This document shows, in pieces, positions 41,630-52,128 of a DNA stretch of 64,000 bases. This DNA is from Massilia aquatica. GTDB taxonomy: Bacteria; Pseudomonadota; Gammaproteobacteria; Burkholderiales; Burkholderiaceae_D. The notes beneath the pieces are model-generated. The model did no database searches. It saw only the letters and a list, made by a program, of their open reading frames with translations, and was not told the origin of the DNA. Each line of letters begins with the position of its first letter. The first letter of the stretch is position 1. The stretch is taken from contig NZ_VVIW01000004.1 of assembly GCF_011682045.1 (NCBI RefSeq), positions 62,001-126,000 on the forward strand. The letters run 5' to 3'. The position numbers and the translations under genes were made by a program.

Positions 41630-42088
41630 TCAGGCCGCTTCGTTCATCCGGCGCGGCAGCTGCAAAATCGCTTCCGCGTTGGACGCTGAAAAACAGCGGT
41701 CGGCTGCCTCGACATGGGGCAGCCAGAGATGCCGCAAATGCTCGCGCGGGCTCAGCACAATGGGCGTCTCGCGCGGCACGCACACGCTGAAGACGTGCTC
41801 GGTGTTGTGAGTCACGCCGGGCGCGTAGCGGTGGCGCCAGACCGGATAGATTTCATAAATATTCGACAGATGCCAGTCGCACAGCGCAATGCGCTCGCCA
41901 TCGGCCACGATGCCGGTTTCCTCGAACAGTTCGCGCGCGGCGGTAGCGGGCAGCGGTTCATCGGGCGCGTCGAGCGAACCGGTGACGGACTGCCAGAATC
42001 CCGGCTTGTCGGCGCGCTCGATGAGCAGCACCTCGAGCGCGGGCGTGTGGATGACGACGAGGACAGATTCCGGGATTTTTATGGGCAT
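41630..42088 (-). CDS. nudB: Dihydroneopterin triphosphate diphosphatase
   Basis: The 152-residue Nudix hydrolase has the complete box GSLDAPDEPLPATAARELFE followed by ETGI. Sequence and position just after aspS match NudB (NtpA), which removes pyrophosphate from dihydroneopterin triphosphate in folate synthesis. SLDAPDEPL and HNTEHVFSV are typical of the group. Confidence 0.88.
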   Translation of the reverse strand: MPIKIPESVLVVIHTPALEVLLIERADKPGFWQSVTGSLDAPDEPLPATAARELFEETGIVADGERIALCDWHLSNIYEIYPVWRHRYAPGVTHNTEHVFSVCVPRETPIVLSPREHLRHLWLPHVEAADRCFSASNAEAILQLPRRMNEAA

Positions 42089-42127
42089 GAATCGTAATGA
42101 AGACCAGGGCCAGGATCGGGACCAAAA

Positions 42128-42151
42128 AAAAGCACGGCGAACCGTGCTTTT
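42128..42151 (-). terminator. Intrinsic terminator of aspS
   Basis: AAAAGCACGG (42128-42137) pairs with CCGTGCTTTT (42142-42151) around a 4-base loop, immediately after the aspS stop. On the minus strand the stem runs into an eight-base T-run. This is a strong rho-independent terminator separating aspS from nudB. Confidence 0.88.
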
Positions 42152-42155
42152 CAGT

Positions 42156-43961
42156 TTAAACGATCTTCGGTTCGGCGTTGCGCAAGCGGATGTGCAGTTC
42201 GCGCAGTTGCTTCTCGTCGACTTCAGACGGGGCGTTGGTCAGCAGGCACTGGGCGCGCTGGGTTTTCGGGAAGGCGATCACGTCACGGATCGAGTCCGAT
42301 CCGGTCATCATCGTCACGATGCGGTCCAGGCCGAAAGCCAGGCCACCGTGCGGCGGCGCGCCGTATTGCAGCGCGTCGAGCAGGAAGCCGAATTTGAGCT
42401 GGGCTTCTTCGGCATCGATCTTCAAAGCGCGGAACACCTTGCTCTGCACTTCTTCACGGTGGATACGGATCGAACCGCCGCCCAGTTCCCAACCGTTCAA
42501 GACCATGTCGTAGGCCTTGGCGATACACGCGCCAGGGTTGGTCTCCAACATGTCTTCGTGGCCGTCTTTCGGCGCCGTGAACGGATGGTGGGTCGCGGTC
42601 CAGCGATCCGATTCTTCGTCGTAGTCGAACATCGGGAAGTCGACCACCCACAGCGGCTTCCACACATCGTCGAACAGGCCGGCTTTCTTGCCGAAGTCCG
42701 AGTGGCCGATTTTCACGCGCAGCGCGCCGATGGCGTCGTTGACGACCTTGGCCTTGTCGGCACCGAAGAAAATCAGGTCGCCGTCTTGCGCGCCGGTTTG
42801 CTCGATGATCTTGGCCAGTGCGTCGGCGTGCAGGTTCTTGACGATCGGCGACTGCAGACCTTCCGCGCCCTTGGCTTTTTCGTTGACCTTGATGTAAGCG
42901 AGGCCCTTGGCGCCGTAGATGGCGACGAACTGGGTGTACGCGTCGATTTCCGAACGCGGCATGGCGCCGCCCTGCGGCACGCGCAGGCCGACCACGCGGC
43001 CGCCAACCATGTTGGCGGCACCCGAGAAGACCTTGAAGTCGACGTCTTTCATCACTTCGGTCAGGTCGGTGAACTCCATCTTCACGCGCATGTCCGGCTT
43101 GTCCGAACCGTACAGGCCCATCGCGGTGGCGAAGTCCATGACAGGGAACGGGTTCGGCAGGTCGATGTCGAGCGTGTTCTTGAAGACGATGCGGATCATG
43201 TCTTCGAACAGGTCGCGGATTTCCTGTTCGGTCAGGAACGAGGTTTCGCAGTCGATCTGGGTAAATTCCGGCTGGCGGTCGGCGCGCAGGTCTTCGTCGC
43301 GGAAGCACTTGGTGATCTGGTAATAACGGTCGAAGTTGGCGACCATCAGCAGCTGCTTGAACAGCTGCGGCGACTGCGGCAGCGCGAAGAAGCTGCCGGC
43401 GTTCACGCGCGACGGCACCAGGTAGTCGCGCGCGCCTTCCGGGGTCGACTTGGTCAGCATCGGCGTTTCGATATCGATGAAGCCGAGGTTGTCGAGGTAC
43501 TTGCGCACTTCCATCGTCACCTTGTAGCGCAGGCGCAGGTTGTTCTGCATCTGCGGACGGCGCAGGTCGAGCACGCGGTGGGTCAGGCGGGTCGTTTCCG
43601 ACAGGTTGTCGTCGTCCAGCTGGAACGGCACCGGCACCGAGGCGTTGAGCACTTCGACGGCGCTGGCGACGATTTCGATCTTGCCCGACTTGAGGTTGCT
43701 GTTGGCCGTGTTGCCGATACGGGCGGTGACCACACCGGTCACGCGCAGGCAGTATTCGTTACGCACCGCTTCGGCGACCTTGAACATCTCCGCCTGCTCC
43801 GGATTGCAGACTACCTGGACCAGGCCTTCGCGGTCGCGCAGGTCGATGAAAATCAGCGAGCCGTGGTCGCGGCGGCGGTGCACCCAGCCGCACAGGCTGA
43901 CGGTTTGGCCCAGCAGTTCTTCAGTGACAAGGCCGCAGTAGTTTGTACGCATGGAGGACAT
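42156..43961 (-). CDS. aspS: Aspartyl-tRNA synthetase
   Basis: The 601-residue class II synthetase has an N-terminal OB-fold anticodon domain ([20 protein letters not shown]), motif 2 ([20 protein letters not shown]), the GAD insertion and C-terminal motif 3 ([15 protein letters not shown]). It charges tRNA-Asp, possibly also tRNA-Asn as in many betaproteobacteria. ATG codons at 43961 and 43952 are both possible; the second aligns with MRTEYCG of E. coli. Confidence 0.97.
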   Translation of the reverse strand: MSSMRTNYCGLVTEELLGQTVSLCGWVHRRRDHGSLIFIDLRDREGLVQVVCNPEQAEMFKVAEAVRNEYCLRVTGVVTARIGNTANSNLKSGKIEIVASAVEVLNASVPVPFQLDDDNLSETTRLTHRVLDLRRPQMQNNLRLRYKVTMEVRKYLDNLGFIDIETPMLTKSTPEGARDYLVPSRVNAGSFFALPQSPQLFKQLLMVANFDRYYQITKCFRDEDLRADRQPEFTQIDCETSFLTEQEIRDLFEDMIRIVFKNTLDIDLPNPFPVMDFATAMGLYGSDKPDMRVKMEFTDLTEVMKDVDFKVFSGAANMVGGRVVGLRVPQGGAMPRSEIDAYTQFVAIYGAKGLAYIKVNEKAKGAEGLQSPIVKNLHADALAKIIEQTGAQDGDLIFFGADKAKVVNDAIGALRVKIGHSDFGKKAGLFDDVWKPLWVVDFPMFDYDEESDRWTATHHPFTAPKDGHEDMLETNPGACIAKAYDMVLNGWELGGGSIRIHREEVQSKVFRALKIDAEEAQLKFGFLLDALQYGAPPHGGLAFGLDRIVTMMTGSDSIRDVIAFPKTQRAQCLLTNAPSEVDEKQLRELHIRLRNAEPKIV

Positions 43962-44013
43962 AGTGTTTTCAGTCTAGGTTGGTTATTCAAGGGGCGCGGC
44001 AACAACCGCACGC

Positions 44014-44619
44014 TTACTCTTTGGTTGGCAAATGCTCGGGGGCGACGACGCCCATCGAGACGATGTATTTGAGGGCCGCGTCGACGGTCATGTCGAGTTC
44101 GACGACCTTGCTGCGTTCCATCATCAGGAAAAAGCCGGAGGTCGGGTTGGGCGTGGTCGGCACGTACACGCTGACGAAGTCGCCCACCAGGTGGTTCCTG
44201 ACGTCGCCGCCCGGCACCCCGGTCAGAAAGCCGATGGTCCAGCACTCGGCATGCGGATACGGCAGCAGCACGGCCTTGCGAAAGGCGTTGCCGGACGAGG
44301 AAAACAGGGTGTCCGAGACTTGCTTGACGCTGCCGTAGAGCGAGCTGACCACGGGAATGCGGTGCAGCAGGCGTTCCCACAGGCGCACCAGGTAGTTGCC
44401 GACCAGGTTATTGGCCAGCAGGCCGGTCAGGAACACGATGGCGATCGTCAGGATCGTGCCCAGGCCGGGAATCTCGCGCCCGAACAGGGTGTGCGGCTGC
44501 CAGCGCTCGGGCACCAGCAGCAGCGACTGGTCCATGGTGCTGATGACCAGGTTCAGGACCCACAGGGTGATCGCCAGCGGGACCAGGACCAGCAATCCGG
44601 TAATGAAATATTTACGCAT
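44014..44619 (-). CDS. DUF502 membrane protein
   Basis: The 201-residue inner-membrane protein has two N-terminal membrane segments (FITGLLVLVPLAITLWVLNL and LGTILTIAIVFLTGLLANNL). The DUF502 core follows, with PVVSSLYGSVKQVSDTLF and VSVYVPTTPNPTSGFFLMM. Start 44619 begins the first membrane segment. The function is unknown. It lies in the conserved FmdB-DUF502-aspS order. Confidence 0.88.
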   Translation of the reverse strand: MRKYFITGLLVLVPLAITLWVLNLVISTMDQSLLLVPERWQPHTLFGREIPGLGTILTIAIVFLTGLLANNLVGNYLVRLWERLLHRIPVVSSLYGSVKQVSDTLFSSSGNAFRKAVLLPYPHAECWTIGFLTGVPGGDVRNHLVGDFVSVYVPTTPNPTSGFFLMMERSKVVELDMTVDAALKYIVSMGVVAPEHLPTKE

Positions 44620-44662
44620 TCGGCTCTCGGTGATTGGCGGGACGCGCGCGGCGTCCCTTGGC

Positions 44663-44989
44663 TCAGGTCGTGCCGCTGCCGGGGGTGGCCGCCGGCTTGG
44701 CCGGGGCCGCCGGCGCGGATGACTCGGCCGCAGGAGCTGCGGGCGCCGCGGACGTGGCTGCGCCACCCTCGGCCGGACCGCTGGCGGTCCCGGTGGAAGG
44801 CGCGGCGCCGCCGCGGAAATCGGTGGCGTACCAGCCGGTTCCCTTGAGCTGGAAGCCGGCGGCGGTTAATTGCTTCTTGAAAGAAGGCTTGCCACAGGAC
44901 AGACAGACCGTCAACACCGGGTCGGAGATCTTCTGCAATACATCCTTGGCAAAACCGCATTCATCGCAGCGGTAGGCGTAAATCGGCAT
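44663..44989 (-). CDS. FmdB-family zinc-ribbon protein
   Basis: The 108-residue protein has the FmdB regulatory domain at the N-terminus (MPIYAYRCDECGFAKDVLQK, then VCLSCGKPSFKKQLTAAGFQ), with two CxxC pairs for zinc, and GTGWYATDF. The last ~40 residues are low-complexity Ala/Pro/Ser. Its role is unknown in bacteria. It is probably co-transcribed with DUF502 and aspS. Confidence 0.88.
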   Translation of the reverse strand: MPIYAYRCDECGFAKDVLQKISDPVLTVCLSCGKPSFKKQLTAAGFQLKGTGWYATDFRGGAAPSTGTASGPAEGGAATSAAPAAPAAESSAPAAPAKPAATPGSGTT

Positions 44990-45132
44990 TGAATACTCCG
45001 CAAAAATCGTCAAAACCCTGAATTATAAGCTTTTTTCAAGATCGCAAGCATAAATGCCCAGCCACGGGGATGGTAAGATGCGTGCCTGCTGCGCGGCATG
45101 CGCCGGGCTAACTTGAAAAAGGAAATTGAACG

Positions 45133-46155
45133 ATGTTGATTAAGTCTCGTGTTCTGCTCATCGGCGCTGCCTCGGCGCTGGCTCTGGCCGCCTGCGGCCC
45201 AAAAGATGCGACCAAGCCAGCGGGCGCGCCGGCTGCAACACCGGCGGCCTCGACCGCCGCGCCTGCGGTCGGCGTAGCCGCCACCGTCAACGGCACCCCG
45301 ATTTCGACCGCCACGGTCGAGATGATGGTCAAGGAACGCACCGCCCAGGGCCAGCCGGACACCCCGGAACTGCGCAAGGCGATCATCGACAACCTGACCA
45401 TGCAGACCCTGGTGGCCAACGAAGGCATCAAGAAGGGCCTGGACAAGAGCGACGACGTGACGCGCCAGCTGGAACTGATCAAGCAGTCGATGACGGCCAA
45501 CGCCTTCATCCAGGACTGGCTCAAGGCCAATCCGGTGACCGACGCCATGGTCAAGGCCGACTACGACAAGATGGTCACCTCGGCCGGCGGCATCGAATAC
45601 AAGGCGCGCCATATCCTGGTCAAGGAAGAGGCTGATGCAAAAGCCATCGTCGCCAAGCTGAAAAAAGATGCCAAGGCCTTCGCCGGCCTGGCCAAGGAAA
45701 AGTCGATGGATCCGGGCTCGAAAGTCAACGGCGGCGACCTGGGTTGGTTCAATCCGGCCAGCATGGTGCCCGAGTTCGGCGCGGCCGTGGCCAAGCTGGA
45801 AAAAGGCAAGTTCACCGAAGAGCCGGTCAAGTCGCAGTTCGGCTACCACGTGATCATGCTGGAAGATTCGCGTCCGATCGCACCGCCGCCGTTCGAGCAG
45901 GTCAAGGAACAGATCAAGCAGCAGCAACAGCGCAGCAACATGAAAAACTACCTCGACAAGCTCAAGGCCGACGCCAAGATCGAGATCAAGGCCAATCCGG
46001 CCACGCCGGTCTTGTCGGGTGTCGCCCCATCGGCGGCGCCGGCCGCTCCGGCAGCGCCAGCGGCTGCGGAAGTGCCAGCGGCGGCCAACGACGGCCACGA
46101 TCACGGCGCAGCGCCTGCGGCACCGGCGGCAGCCACTCCGGCGGCATCGAAGTAA
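45133..46155 (+). CDS. Parvulin-type peptidyl-prolyl isomerase lipoprotein
   Basis: The 340-residue protein starts with a lipoprotein signal (ASALALAACGP, lipobox LAAC). A SurA-like N-terminal helical region and a parvulin domain follow (about 155-255: YKARHILVKEEADAKAIVAK, SMDPGSKVNGGDLGWF, QFGYHVIMLED). The tail is Ala/Pro-rich with DGHDHG, a possible metal-binding stretch. It probably assists folding of exported proteins at the outer or inner membrane. It diverges from the FmdB gene. Confidence 0.9.
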   Translation: MLIKSRVLLIGAASALALAACGPKDATKPAGAPAATPAASTAAPAVGVAATVNGTPISTATVEMMVKERTAQGQPDTPELRKAIIDNLTMQTLVANEGIKKGLDKSDDVTRQLELIKQSMTANAFIQDWLKANPVTDAMVKADYDKMVTSAGGIEYKARHILVKEEADAKAIVAKLKKDAKAFAGLAKEKSMDPGSKVNGGDLGWFNPASMVPEFGAAVAKLEKGKFTEEPVKSQFGYHVIMLEDSRPIAPPPFEQVKEQIKQQQQRSNMKNYLDKLKADAKIEIKANPATPVLSGVAPSAAPAAPAAPAAAEVPAAANDGHDHGAAPAAPAAATPAASK

Positions 46156-46167
46156 TCGCTTCACGAC

Positions 46168-46192
46168 GGGATGCGCGCCGCGCGTGCATCCC
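46168..46192. terminator. Hairpin between parvulin and methyltransferase genes
   Basis: GGGATGCGCG (46168-46177) pairs with CGCGTGCATCCC (46181-46192), with one bulged T. It lies 13 bp after the parvulin stop and before the end of the convergent methyltransferase gene, so it may serve both. No strong T-run follows. Confidence 0.5.
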
Positions 46193-46218
46193 TGCCGTTC
46201 CCTGTCAAGGGGATCGGC

Positions 46219-46815
46219 TCACTTGCGCTGCCACACTTTCCAGCGCTCCTTGCCGGCAAACACGGCAATCGAATCTTCCACCGCAGCATCTTCCACGCAG
46301 CGAAATGACGGCGTCAGCAGCGCATCGAGCGCAGCCTCCTTGATCCCGAACGGCGGCCCCTTGGGCGCATCGTCAAAAAAGAAAAATCCCGCCAGCAAGG
46401 CGCCCGGCGCCAGCAGTTCGGCCCAGCGCGCCGTCACTTGCGGCCACATGGCGCGCGGCAAGGCGCACAGGAAGGCACGCTCGTAGATCAAGTCCAGTGC
46501 CTGTTCCGGGGCGTAGGTGAAAAAATCGGCCTCCAGCACGCGCGCGCTCCATGGTCCCAGCGCCGCTTTGGCGGTGGCCACCGCGCCCGGCGCAAAGTCG
46601 ATCGCGGTGGCGTCCCAGCCGGCCTCGCACAGGTAGGCCAGTTCGTAGGCGGCGCCGCAGCCGGGAATCAGGGTGCGCAGCGGGCGCGCGGAGCGCTCCA
46701 CGAAGGCGCGCAGCGCGGCCGGCACCCCGCCCCGGTCCCAGGGCGTAAAGCCGCGCGCGAAGCGTTCGTCCCAGAAGGCGGGCGATTGCGGATCGCGGCT
46801 GGCGAAGTCATTCAT
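46219..46815 (-). CDS. TPMT-family SAM-dependent methyltransferase
   Basis: The 198-residue class I methyltransferase is of the thiopurine methyltransferase group: FWDERFARGFTPWDRGGVPA, LIPGCGAAYELAYL (SAM-binding glycine loop), IDFAPGAVATA and YERAFLCALP. Bacterial members methylate thiols, selenium or tellurium compounds. The substrate is not determinable. It lies 12 bp after ubiB and is probably transcribed with the ubi genes. Confidence 0.85.
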   Translation of the reverse strand: MNDFASRDPQSPAFWDERFARGFTPWDRGGVPAALRAFVERSARPLRTLIPGCGAAYELAYLCEAGWDATAIDFAPGAVATAKAALGPWSARVLEADFFTYAPEQALDLIYERAFLCALPRAMWPQVTARWAELLAPGALLAGFFFFDDAPKGPPFGIKEAALDALLTPSFRCVEDAAVEDSIAVFAGKERWKVWQRK

Positions 46816-46827
46816 CTCAGGGGAACA

Positions 46828-48396
46828 TCAGAACAGATGGGTCCAGCGTCCGTAGGCCAGCACGGCTGTCGCGCCGGCCACGATCAGGGCGGCGCCGCCC
46901 AGCGCCATCGAGAGCAGGCGGTTGGTGCGCTGCTGTTCGAGCACCAGCAGCTTGAGCAGGTCCTGGTTGACGGTGGATGGCTCGGCGGCTTGCTGCAGCG
47001 CGCGGTGAACCAGACGCGGCAGTTGTGGCAGGATGTGCGTATAGCGCGGCGCCTCGGCTTTCAGGCGCTCGACCATGCCGCGCACCCCGACCTGCTCGCC
47101 CATCCAGCGTTCCAGGTAAGGCTTGGCGGTTTTCCAGAGGTCGAGATCGGGGTCGAGCTGGCGCCCCAGGCCTTCGATATTGAGCAGGGTCTTTTGCAGC
47201 AGCACCAATTGCGGCTGGACTTCGACATTGAAGCGGCGCGAGGTCTGGAACAGGCGCAGCAGGATTTGCCCGAACGAAATATCCTTGAGCGGACGGTCGA
47301 AGATCGGTTCGCAGCAGGCGCGCACCGCCGATTCGAGCTCGTCGACGCGGGTTTCACGCGGGGCCCAGCCCGATTCGATGTGGGCTTCGGCCACGCGCTT
47401 GTAGTCGCGCCGGAAGAAGGCCAGGAAGTTTTGCGACAGGTAATCTTTGTCGAAGTCGTTCAGGGTACCGACAATGCCGAAGTCGAGCGCGATGTAGCGG
47501 CCGAAGGTTTCCGGCGCCACCGAAACCAGGATGTTCCCTGGGTGCATGTCCGCGTGGAAAAAGCCATCGCGGAACACCTGGGTGAAGAAAATCTCGACGC
47601 CGTCGCTGGAGAGCTTTTTCAGGTCCACGCCCTCGGCCGCCAGGCGGTCGATCTGGGACACCGGAATGCCGTGCATGCGTTCCATCACGATCACGCTGCT
47701 GGCGCAGTAATCCCAGTACATCTCGGGCACCATCAGCAGGTTCGAGCCGGCGAAGTTGCGGCGCAGCTGGCTGGCGTTGGCGGCCTCGCGCATCAGGTCG
47801 AGTTCGTCGTGCAGGTATTTGTCGAACTCGGCCACCACTTCGCGCGGTTTCAGGCGCTTGCTGTCGGCCCAGATGCGCCCGATCCACTCGGCGGCGATGT
47901 GCATCAGCGCCACGTCTTCATCGATCGATTTTTTCATGCCGGGGCGCAGCACCTTGACGGCGACTTCCTTGCCATCTTTTAAGGTGGCGAAGTGGACCTG
48001 GGCGATCGAGGCCGACGCCACCGGGGTGCGGTCGAAACTGGCGAACAATTCGTCCGGATGGGCGCGCAAGGAGCGCGTGATCTGGGCAATCGCCAGGTCG
48101 GAGCTGAACGGCGGCACCCGGTCTTGCAGATGGGTCAGCTCGTCGGCGATGTCGAACGGCATCAGGTCGCGCCGGGTCGACAGCACCTGGCCGAACTTGA
48201 CGAAAATCGGTCCCAGTTCTTCCAGCGCCATGCGCAGGCGCACCCCGCGCGGGGCGGAAATATCGCGCCAGAAGATCACATTGTCGATCAGCTTGGCCGT
48301 GCGCGGCACTTTCAGGCCCGAGATGGCGATTTCGTCGAGGCCGTACTTGACCGCGACCCGGAGAATTTTCAGCAGGCGCAGGAATTTCAATACCAT
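46828..48396 (-). CDS. ubiB: Ubiquinone biosynthesis ATPase/kinase-like protein UbiB
   Basis: The 522-residue protein is of the ABC1/UbiB atypical kinase family. Features are the KxGQ motif region ([20 protein letters not shown]), the A-rich loop [31 protein letters not shown] and ALDFGIVG. Two C-terminal membrane segments anchor it. It assists late ubiquinone-ring modification. Its start overlaps the ubiJ stop (TAATG), showing coupling. Confidence 0.95.
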   Translation of the reverse strand: MVLKFLRLLKILRVAVKYGLDEIAISGLKVPRTAKLIDNVIFWRDISAPRGVRLRMALEELGPIFVKFGQVLSTRRDLMPFDIADELTHLQDRVPPFSSDLAIAQITRSLRAHPDELFASFDRTPVASASIAQVHFATLKDGKEVAVKVLRPGMKKSIDEDVALMHIAAEWIGRIWADSKRLKPREVVAEFDKYLHDELDLMREAANASQLRRNFAGSNLLMVPEMYWDYCASSVIVMERMHGIPVSQIDRLAAEGVDLKKLSSDGVEIFFTQVFRDGFFHADMHPGNILVSVAPETFGRYIALDFGIVGTLNDFDKDYLSQNFLAFFRRDYKRVAEAHIESGWAPRETRVDELESAVRACCEPIFDRPLKDISFGQILLRLFQTSRRFNVEVQPQLVLLQKTLLNIEGLGRQLDPDLDLWKTAKPYLERWMGEQVGVRGMVERLKAEAPRYTHILPQLPRLVHRALQQAAEPSTVNQDLLKLLVLEQQRTNRLLSMALGGAALIVAGATAVLAYGRWTHLF

Positions 48397-49070
48397 TAAT
48401 GATCCAGTTTCTGTTGCCCGACTGCATTGATTGCAGCCGGTGCGGCGCGCGCGGGCGCCAGCGTTTGTTCCAGCCGCGCGAGACGCTTGGCGGCGCGTTC
48501 AACATCGTCGCGCAGGCGGCTCACGTCGGCGCCGAAGGCCTCGACGGCGCTCGGGCGCACCAGCAGGGGTTGCTCTTCGAGAAAGTACTCGGCCAGGTTT
48601 TCGGTCACCTTGCCGTGCAAGGCGCGCGCGCCGTCGAGCACGCTGCGGGCGCCGCCGGCGAGGCGGTTGGCGGCGATCGGGCCGACCACCCGTTCGAGGT
48701 CGTGTTCGGCTTCCCAGCGCAAGCCCTTGCTCAGTTGCGAAATTGTGTTGGCGAACTCGGCGTCGCCCTCGATCTTGACATAAGAAAAGGCACGGTCGCG
48801 GTTCTGCGCGATCAGCGGCAGGTCGGCCAACTTGATCCGGATGGTGACGTTGGCGCCCTCTTCCGTATCGGCGGGAGCGGCCTCGACCATGCCGTCGCGC
48901 GTGACCAGCAGGCGCAGCGCAATGCCGCTGGCGTCGATGCAGGCGACTTTGCCGCTGTGCAGCGCCAGTGCATCCCTGGCCCACGCTTCCTGCGCCAGCA
49001 AATGGTTGATTGCGGCGATGGCGGGCGCCATCAGCGAGAATTGGGGACTAAACGAGTTCGGTGGTGACAT
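48396..49070 (-). CDS. ubiJ: Ubiquinone biosynthesis accessory factor UbiJ
   Basis: The 224-residue protein has an SCP2-like lipid-binding domain ([20 protein letters not shown] to [20 protein letters not shown]) and a C-terminal coiled coil. UbiJ scaffolds the hydroxylase and methylase complex of ubiquinone synthesis. Start 49070 is supported by the normal domain start. It is coupled to ubiB downstream and close to ubiE upstream. Confidence 0.87.
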   Translation of the reverse strand: MSPPNSFSPQFSLMAPAIAAINHLLAQEAWARDALALHSGKVACIDASGIALRLLVTRDGMVEAAPADTEEGANVTIRIKLADLPLIAQNRDRAFSYVKIEGDAEFANTISQLSKGLRWEAEHDLERVVGPIAANRLAGGARSVLDGARALHGKVTENLAEYFLEEQPLLVRPSAVEAFGADVSRLRDDVERAAKRLARLEQTLAPARAAPAAINAVGQQKLDH

Positions 49071-49089
49071 GTGGGCACGCTTAAAAAAC

Positions 49090-49116
49090 AAAACCGCCGG
49101 GGAACAAGGCGGTTTT
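49090..49116 (-). terminator. Intrinsic terminator after the Tim44-like gene
   Basis: AAAACCGCC (49090-49098) pairs with GGCGGTTTT (49108-49116). On the minus strand the stem is followed by GTTTTTT. It would end transcription from ubiE and the Tim44-like gene, giving ubiJ-ubiB a separate transcript or attenuated read-through. Confidence 0.8.
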
Positions 49117-49174
49117 GATCTTACCAGTTCGGCGGGCACTTTTCCCGCAGCACTGTTACTTTGAGCAAGAATAA

Positions 49175-49798
49175 TCAGGAAAGCTGCCCGATGCCGGCCA
49201 GCTTCCAGTCGCCGCCGCCCTTGACCGGCTTGGACATATTCCACACCTCGGCCAGCGCTTCGGGCGCCGCGCCCGGCGCGGTGCGGATCTGGCCGCTGAA
49301 GCGGACCGTGGCGCGGTAACTGTCGCCAACCGTTTCCACGCCCAGCAGTTCGGACTCGATCGCCACCACGTCGGTCACGCTGGCGCCGGGCGCCTGCATT
49401 TGCGGTTGCAGCTCGGCATACACCTGCGGCGTGGTGAACTGGCGCAGGTCGTTGGCGTCGGCCTTGTCCCAGGTCTTTTGCATGCGGATGAAGGTGGCCT
49501 TGGCCTGGCGCAGCAAGGCGCCGGTGTCGACCCCGGGCGGAATGGCCGGCTTGGCGCTGACCGGGGCCGCCACCGGCCTGGCGGCAGCGTCGCTGCGGCG
49601 TTTGCTGCGGTAAGCGAAGAAACCGGCCAGGCCGAACAGCATGACCGCGCCGCCGATGTAGACCGTGGGCGGCAATTCGGACGCCGGGGCGGTGACGGGG
49701 GCGGCAGCGGCCGGAGCCTGCTGCGCGCTGGCCACGCCGGACAGTGCCGAGGCGGCCAGCGCCGAGGCAAAAACCATGCTTGCAACAAATTTTTTCAT
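49175..49798 (-). CDS. Tim44-like domain protein
   Basis: The 207-residue protein has a signal peptide or N-terminal membrane segment (ASMVFASALAASALSGVASA), a second membrane segment (TVYIGGAVMLFGLAGFFAYR) and a C-terminal Tim44-like domain (about 95-205: FIRMQKTWDKADANDLRQFT, VVAIESELLGVETVGDSYRA). Its function in bacteria is unknown. Its position between ubiE and ubiJ is conserved in Burkholderiales, suggesting a link to membrane or quinone metabolism. Confidence 0.85.
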   Translation of the reverse strand: MKKFVASMVFASALAASALSGVASAQQAPAAAAPVTAPASELPPTVYIGGAVMLFGLAGFFAYRSKRRSDAAARPVAAPVSAKPAIPPGVDTGALLRQAKATFIRMQKTWDKADANDLRQFTTPQVYAELQPQMQAPGASVTDVVAIESELLGVETVGDSYRATVRFSGQIRTAPGAAPEALAEVWNMSKPVKGGGDWKLAGIGQLS

Positions 49799-49808
49799 CG
49801 TACAGTTC

Positions 49809-50543
49809 CTAGAACTTGATACCGGTGTGCAACGCCGCCACCCCGGCCGTCAAATTGAAATACTGGACCCGCTCCAGGCCGGCCGTTTCCATCATGGTCT
49901 TGAGGGTTTCCTGGTCCGGATGCATGCGGATCGATTCGGCCAGGTAGCGGTAGCTGTCGGCGTCGCCGGCGATTTTCTGGCCCAGCCACGGCAGCACCGA
50001 GAACGAATACACATCGTACGGCTTTTGCAGGGGAGCGGCGACCTTGGAAAATTCCAGCACCAGCAGCTTGCCGCCGGGTTTGAGCACGCGCCGCATTTCG
50101 GCCAGCGCCTGGTCCTTGTGGGTCATGTTGCGCAAGCCGAAGGCCACGCTGACCCGGTCGAAGTAATTGTCGGGGAACGGCAGTTTTTCGGCATCGCACA
50201 GCAGGGTTGGCGTGATCAGGCCCTTGTCGAGCAAGCGGTCGCGGCCGACGCGCAGCATCGATTCGTTGATGTCGGTGAGCCAGACTTCGCCGGTCTTGCC
50301 GGCCTGTCTGGCGAAGGCCCTGGCCAAATCGCCCGTGCCGCCGGCGATATCGAGCACCTTGAAGCCGGGGCGCACGCCCGCGTTGGCGATGGTGAAGGTC
50401 TTCCACAGCCGGTGCAAGCCGCCCGACATCAGGTCGTTCATCACATCGTACTTGGATGCGACCGAATGGAACACCTTGGCCACTTCGTGGACCTTGTCGT
50501 CCTCGGAGACCGTTTTGTAACCGAAATGTGTGCTGTTTGTCAT
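49809..50543 (-). CDS. ubiE: Ubiquinone/menaquinone C-methyltransferase UbiE
   Basis: The 244-residue SAM-dependent methyltransferase has [20 protein letters not shown], the SAM loop [15 protein letters not shown] and [20 protein letters not shown], all diagnostic of UbiE. It methylates the demethoxy-quinol ring. It is the first gene of the ubiE-Tim44-ubiJ-ubiB set. Confidence 0.96.
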   Translation of the reverse strand: MTNSTHFGYKTVSEDDKVHEVAKVFHSVASKYDVMNDLMSGGLHRLWKTFTIANAGVRPGFKVLDIAGGTGDLARAFARQAGKTGEVWLTDINESMLRVGRDRLLDKGLITPTLLCDAEKLPFPDNYFDRVSVAFGLRNMTHKDQALAEMRRVLKPGGKLLVLEFSKVAAPLQKPYDVYSFSVLPWLGQKIAGDADSYRYLAESIRMHPDQETLKTMMETAGLERVQYFNLTAGVAALHTGIKF

Positions 50544-50610
50544 AGTAGGGCTGCCGTTTGTCTGCGTGCATTATACAAGCGACCAACGGCAGCGGCACGC
50601 GATGCGCTTC

Positions 50611-52107
50611 CTATTGGCTCCAGGCGCGCGAACGCTCCACCGCGCGCCGCCATTCGCCCATGCGCTGCACCCGCTCGTCCGCCGCCATGGCCGGATCGAA
50701 GCGGCGCTCCATCTGCCACTGGGCGGCGATTTCTTCCTGCGAGGCCCAGAAGCCCACCGCCAGCCCGGCCAGGAAGGCCGCGCCAAGGGCCGTGGTTTCG
50801 GTCACCACCGGACGCACCACCGGCACGCCCAGGATATCTGCCTGGAACTGCATCAGCAGGTTGTTGCGGGCGCAGCCGCCGTCGACCCGCAGCTGGGTCA
50901 GCGGCATGGCGGCGTCGGCCTGCATGGCGTCGAGCACGTCGGCGCTTTGCAGGGCGATGCTTTCCAGGGTGGCGCGCGCGATGTGCGATTTGTTGGTGCC
51001 GCGCGTCATGCCGACCATGGTCCCGCGTGCGTAGGCGTCCCAGTGCGGCGCGCCGAGGCCGGCAAAGGCGGGGACGAACAGCACGCCGCCGTTGTCGGGC
51101 ACGGCCAGCGCCAGGTCTTCGACCTGGTCGGCGTGCTCGATGATGCCGAGGCCGTCGCGCAGCCACTGGATGGCGGCGCCGGCCATGAAGACGCTGCCTT
51201 CGAGCAAGTAGTCAGTCCGATTCGCGGTCTGGCCCGGGAGCGACCAGCCGATCGTGCTGATCAGCTTGTTTTGCGACATCGTGGCCACCTGCCCGGTGTG
51301 CATCAGCATGAAGCAGCCGGTGCCGTAGGTATTCTTGGCCATGCCGGGGCTGTGGCAAGCCTGGCCGAAGGTGGCGGCCTGCTGGTCGCCGGCGATGCCG
51401 GCAATCGGCAGGGCCACGCCGAACAGGCTGGCATCGGTATGGGCGGCCACGCCGCTGCTGGGGACGATTGCCGGCAGCAGGCCGGCGGGAATGTCGAGCA
51501 GGGCCAGCAGTTCATCGTCCCACGTGGACGTATGGATGTTGAACATCAGGGTGCGCGCGGCGTTGCTGGGGTCGGTCAGGTGCTTGCCGCTCATTTTGAA
51601 GATAAGCCAGCTGTCGACGGTGCCGAAGGCCAGTTCGCCCTTGTCGGCACGCGCGCGCGCGCCGGGCACGTTATCGAGCAGCCATTTGAGTTTGGGGCCG
51701 GAGAAGTAGGCGTCCAGCACCAGGCCGGTTTTTTGCTGGAACAGCGCTTCGTGGCCGGCGGCGCGCAGGGCTTCGCAGCAGGGCGTGCTGCGGCGGTCCT
51801 GCCAGACGATGGCCGGGGCCACCGGTTCGCCGGTGGCGCGGTCCCAGAGGACGGTCGTTTCGCGCTGGTTAGTGATGCCGATGGCGGCGATGTCGGTGGC
51901 CGGCACCTTGTTGGTGCGCAGGACCTCGTCGATGACGGCGCGTTGCGACTGCCAGATCTCGTTGGCGTCGTGTTCGACCCAGCCGGGCTGGGGGAAGAAC
52001 TGGCGGAACTCCTGCTGCGCCGCGCCGTGAATGTGACCGGCGCGGTCGAACAGGATCGCGCGCGAACTGGTGGTGCCCTGGTCGATGGCGAGAATGAATT
52101 TGGTCAT
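50611..52107 (-). CDS. glpK: Glycerol kinase
   Basis: The 498-residue FGGY-family kinase shows [17 protein letters not shown] at the N-terminus, [17 protein letters not shown] and [20 protein letters not shown] end motifs. It phosphorylates imported glycerol to glycerol-3-phosphate. It is the last gene of the glp operon, separated from the transporter by a REP-like element. Start 52107 places DQGTT at residue 8, as in homologs. Confidence 0.96.
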   Translation of the reverse strand: MTKFILAIDQGTTSSRAILFDRAGHIHGAAQQEFRQFFPQPGWVEHDANEIWQSQRAVIDEVLRTNKVPATDIAAIGITNQRETTVLWDRATGEPVAPAIVWQDRRSTPCCEALRAAGHEALFQQKTGLVLDAYFSGPKLKWLLDNVPGARARADKGELAFGTVDSWLIFKMSGKHLTDPSNAARTLMFNIHTSTWDDELLALLDIPAGLLPAIVPSSGVAAHTDASLFGVALPIAGIAGDQQAATFGQACHSPGMAKNTYGTGCFMLMHTGQVATMSQNKLISTIGWSLPGQTANRTDYLLEGSVFMAGAAIQWLRDGLGIIEHADQVEDLALAVPDNGGVLFVPAFAGLGAPHWDAYARGTMVGMTRGTNKSHIARATLESIALQSADVLDAMQADAAMPLTQLRVDGGCARNNLLMQFQADILGVPVVRPVVTETTALGAAFLAGLAVGFWASQEEIAAQWQMERRFDPAMAADERVQRMGEWRRAVERSRAWSQ

Positions 52108-52128
52108 GCTGGGGTCGCTGGTAGATCC

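Noticed and set aside
41889-44072. A 727-codon plus-strand open frame opposite aspS
   Set aside because: aspS is unequivocal, and the antisense translation has only shadow composition.
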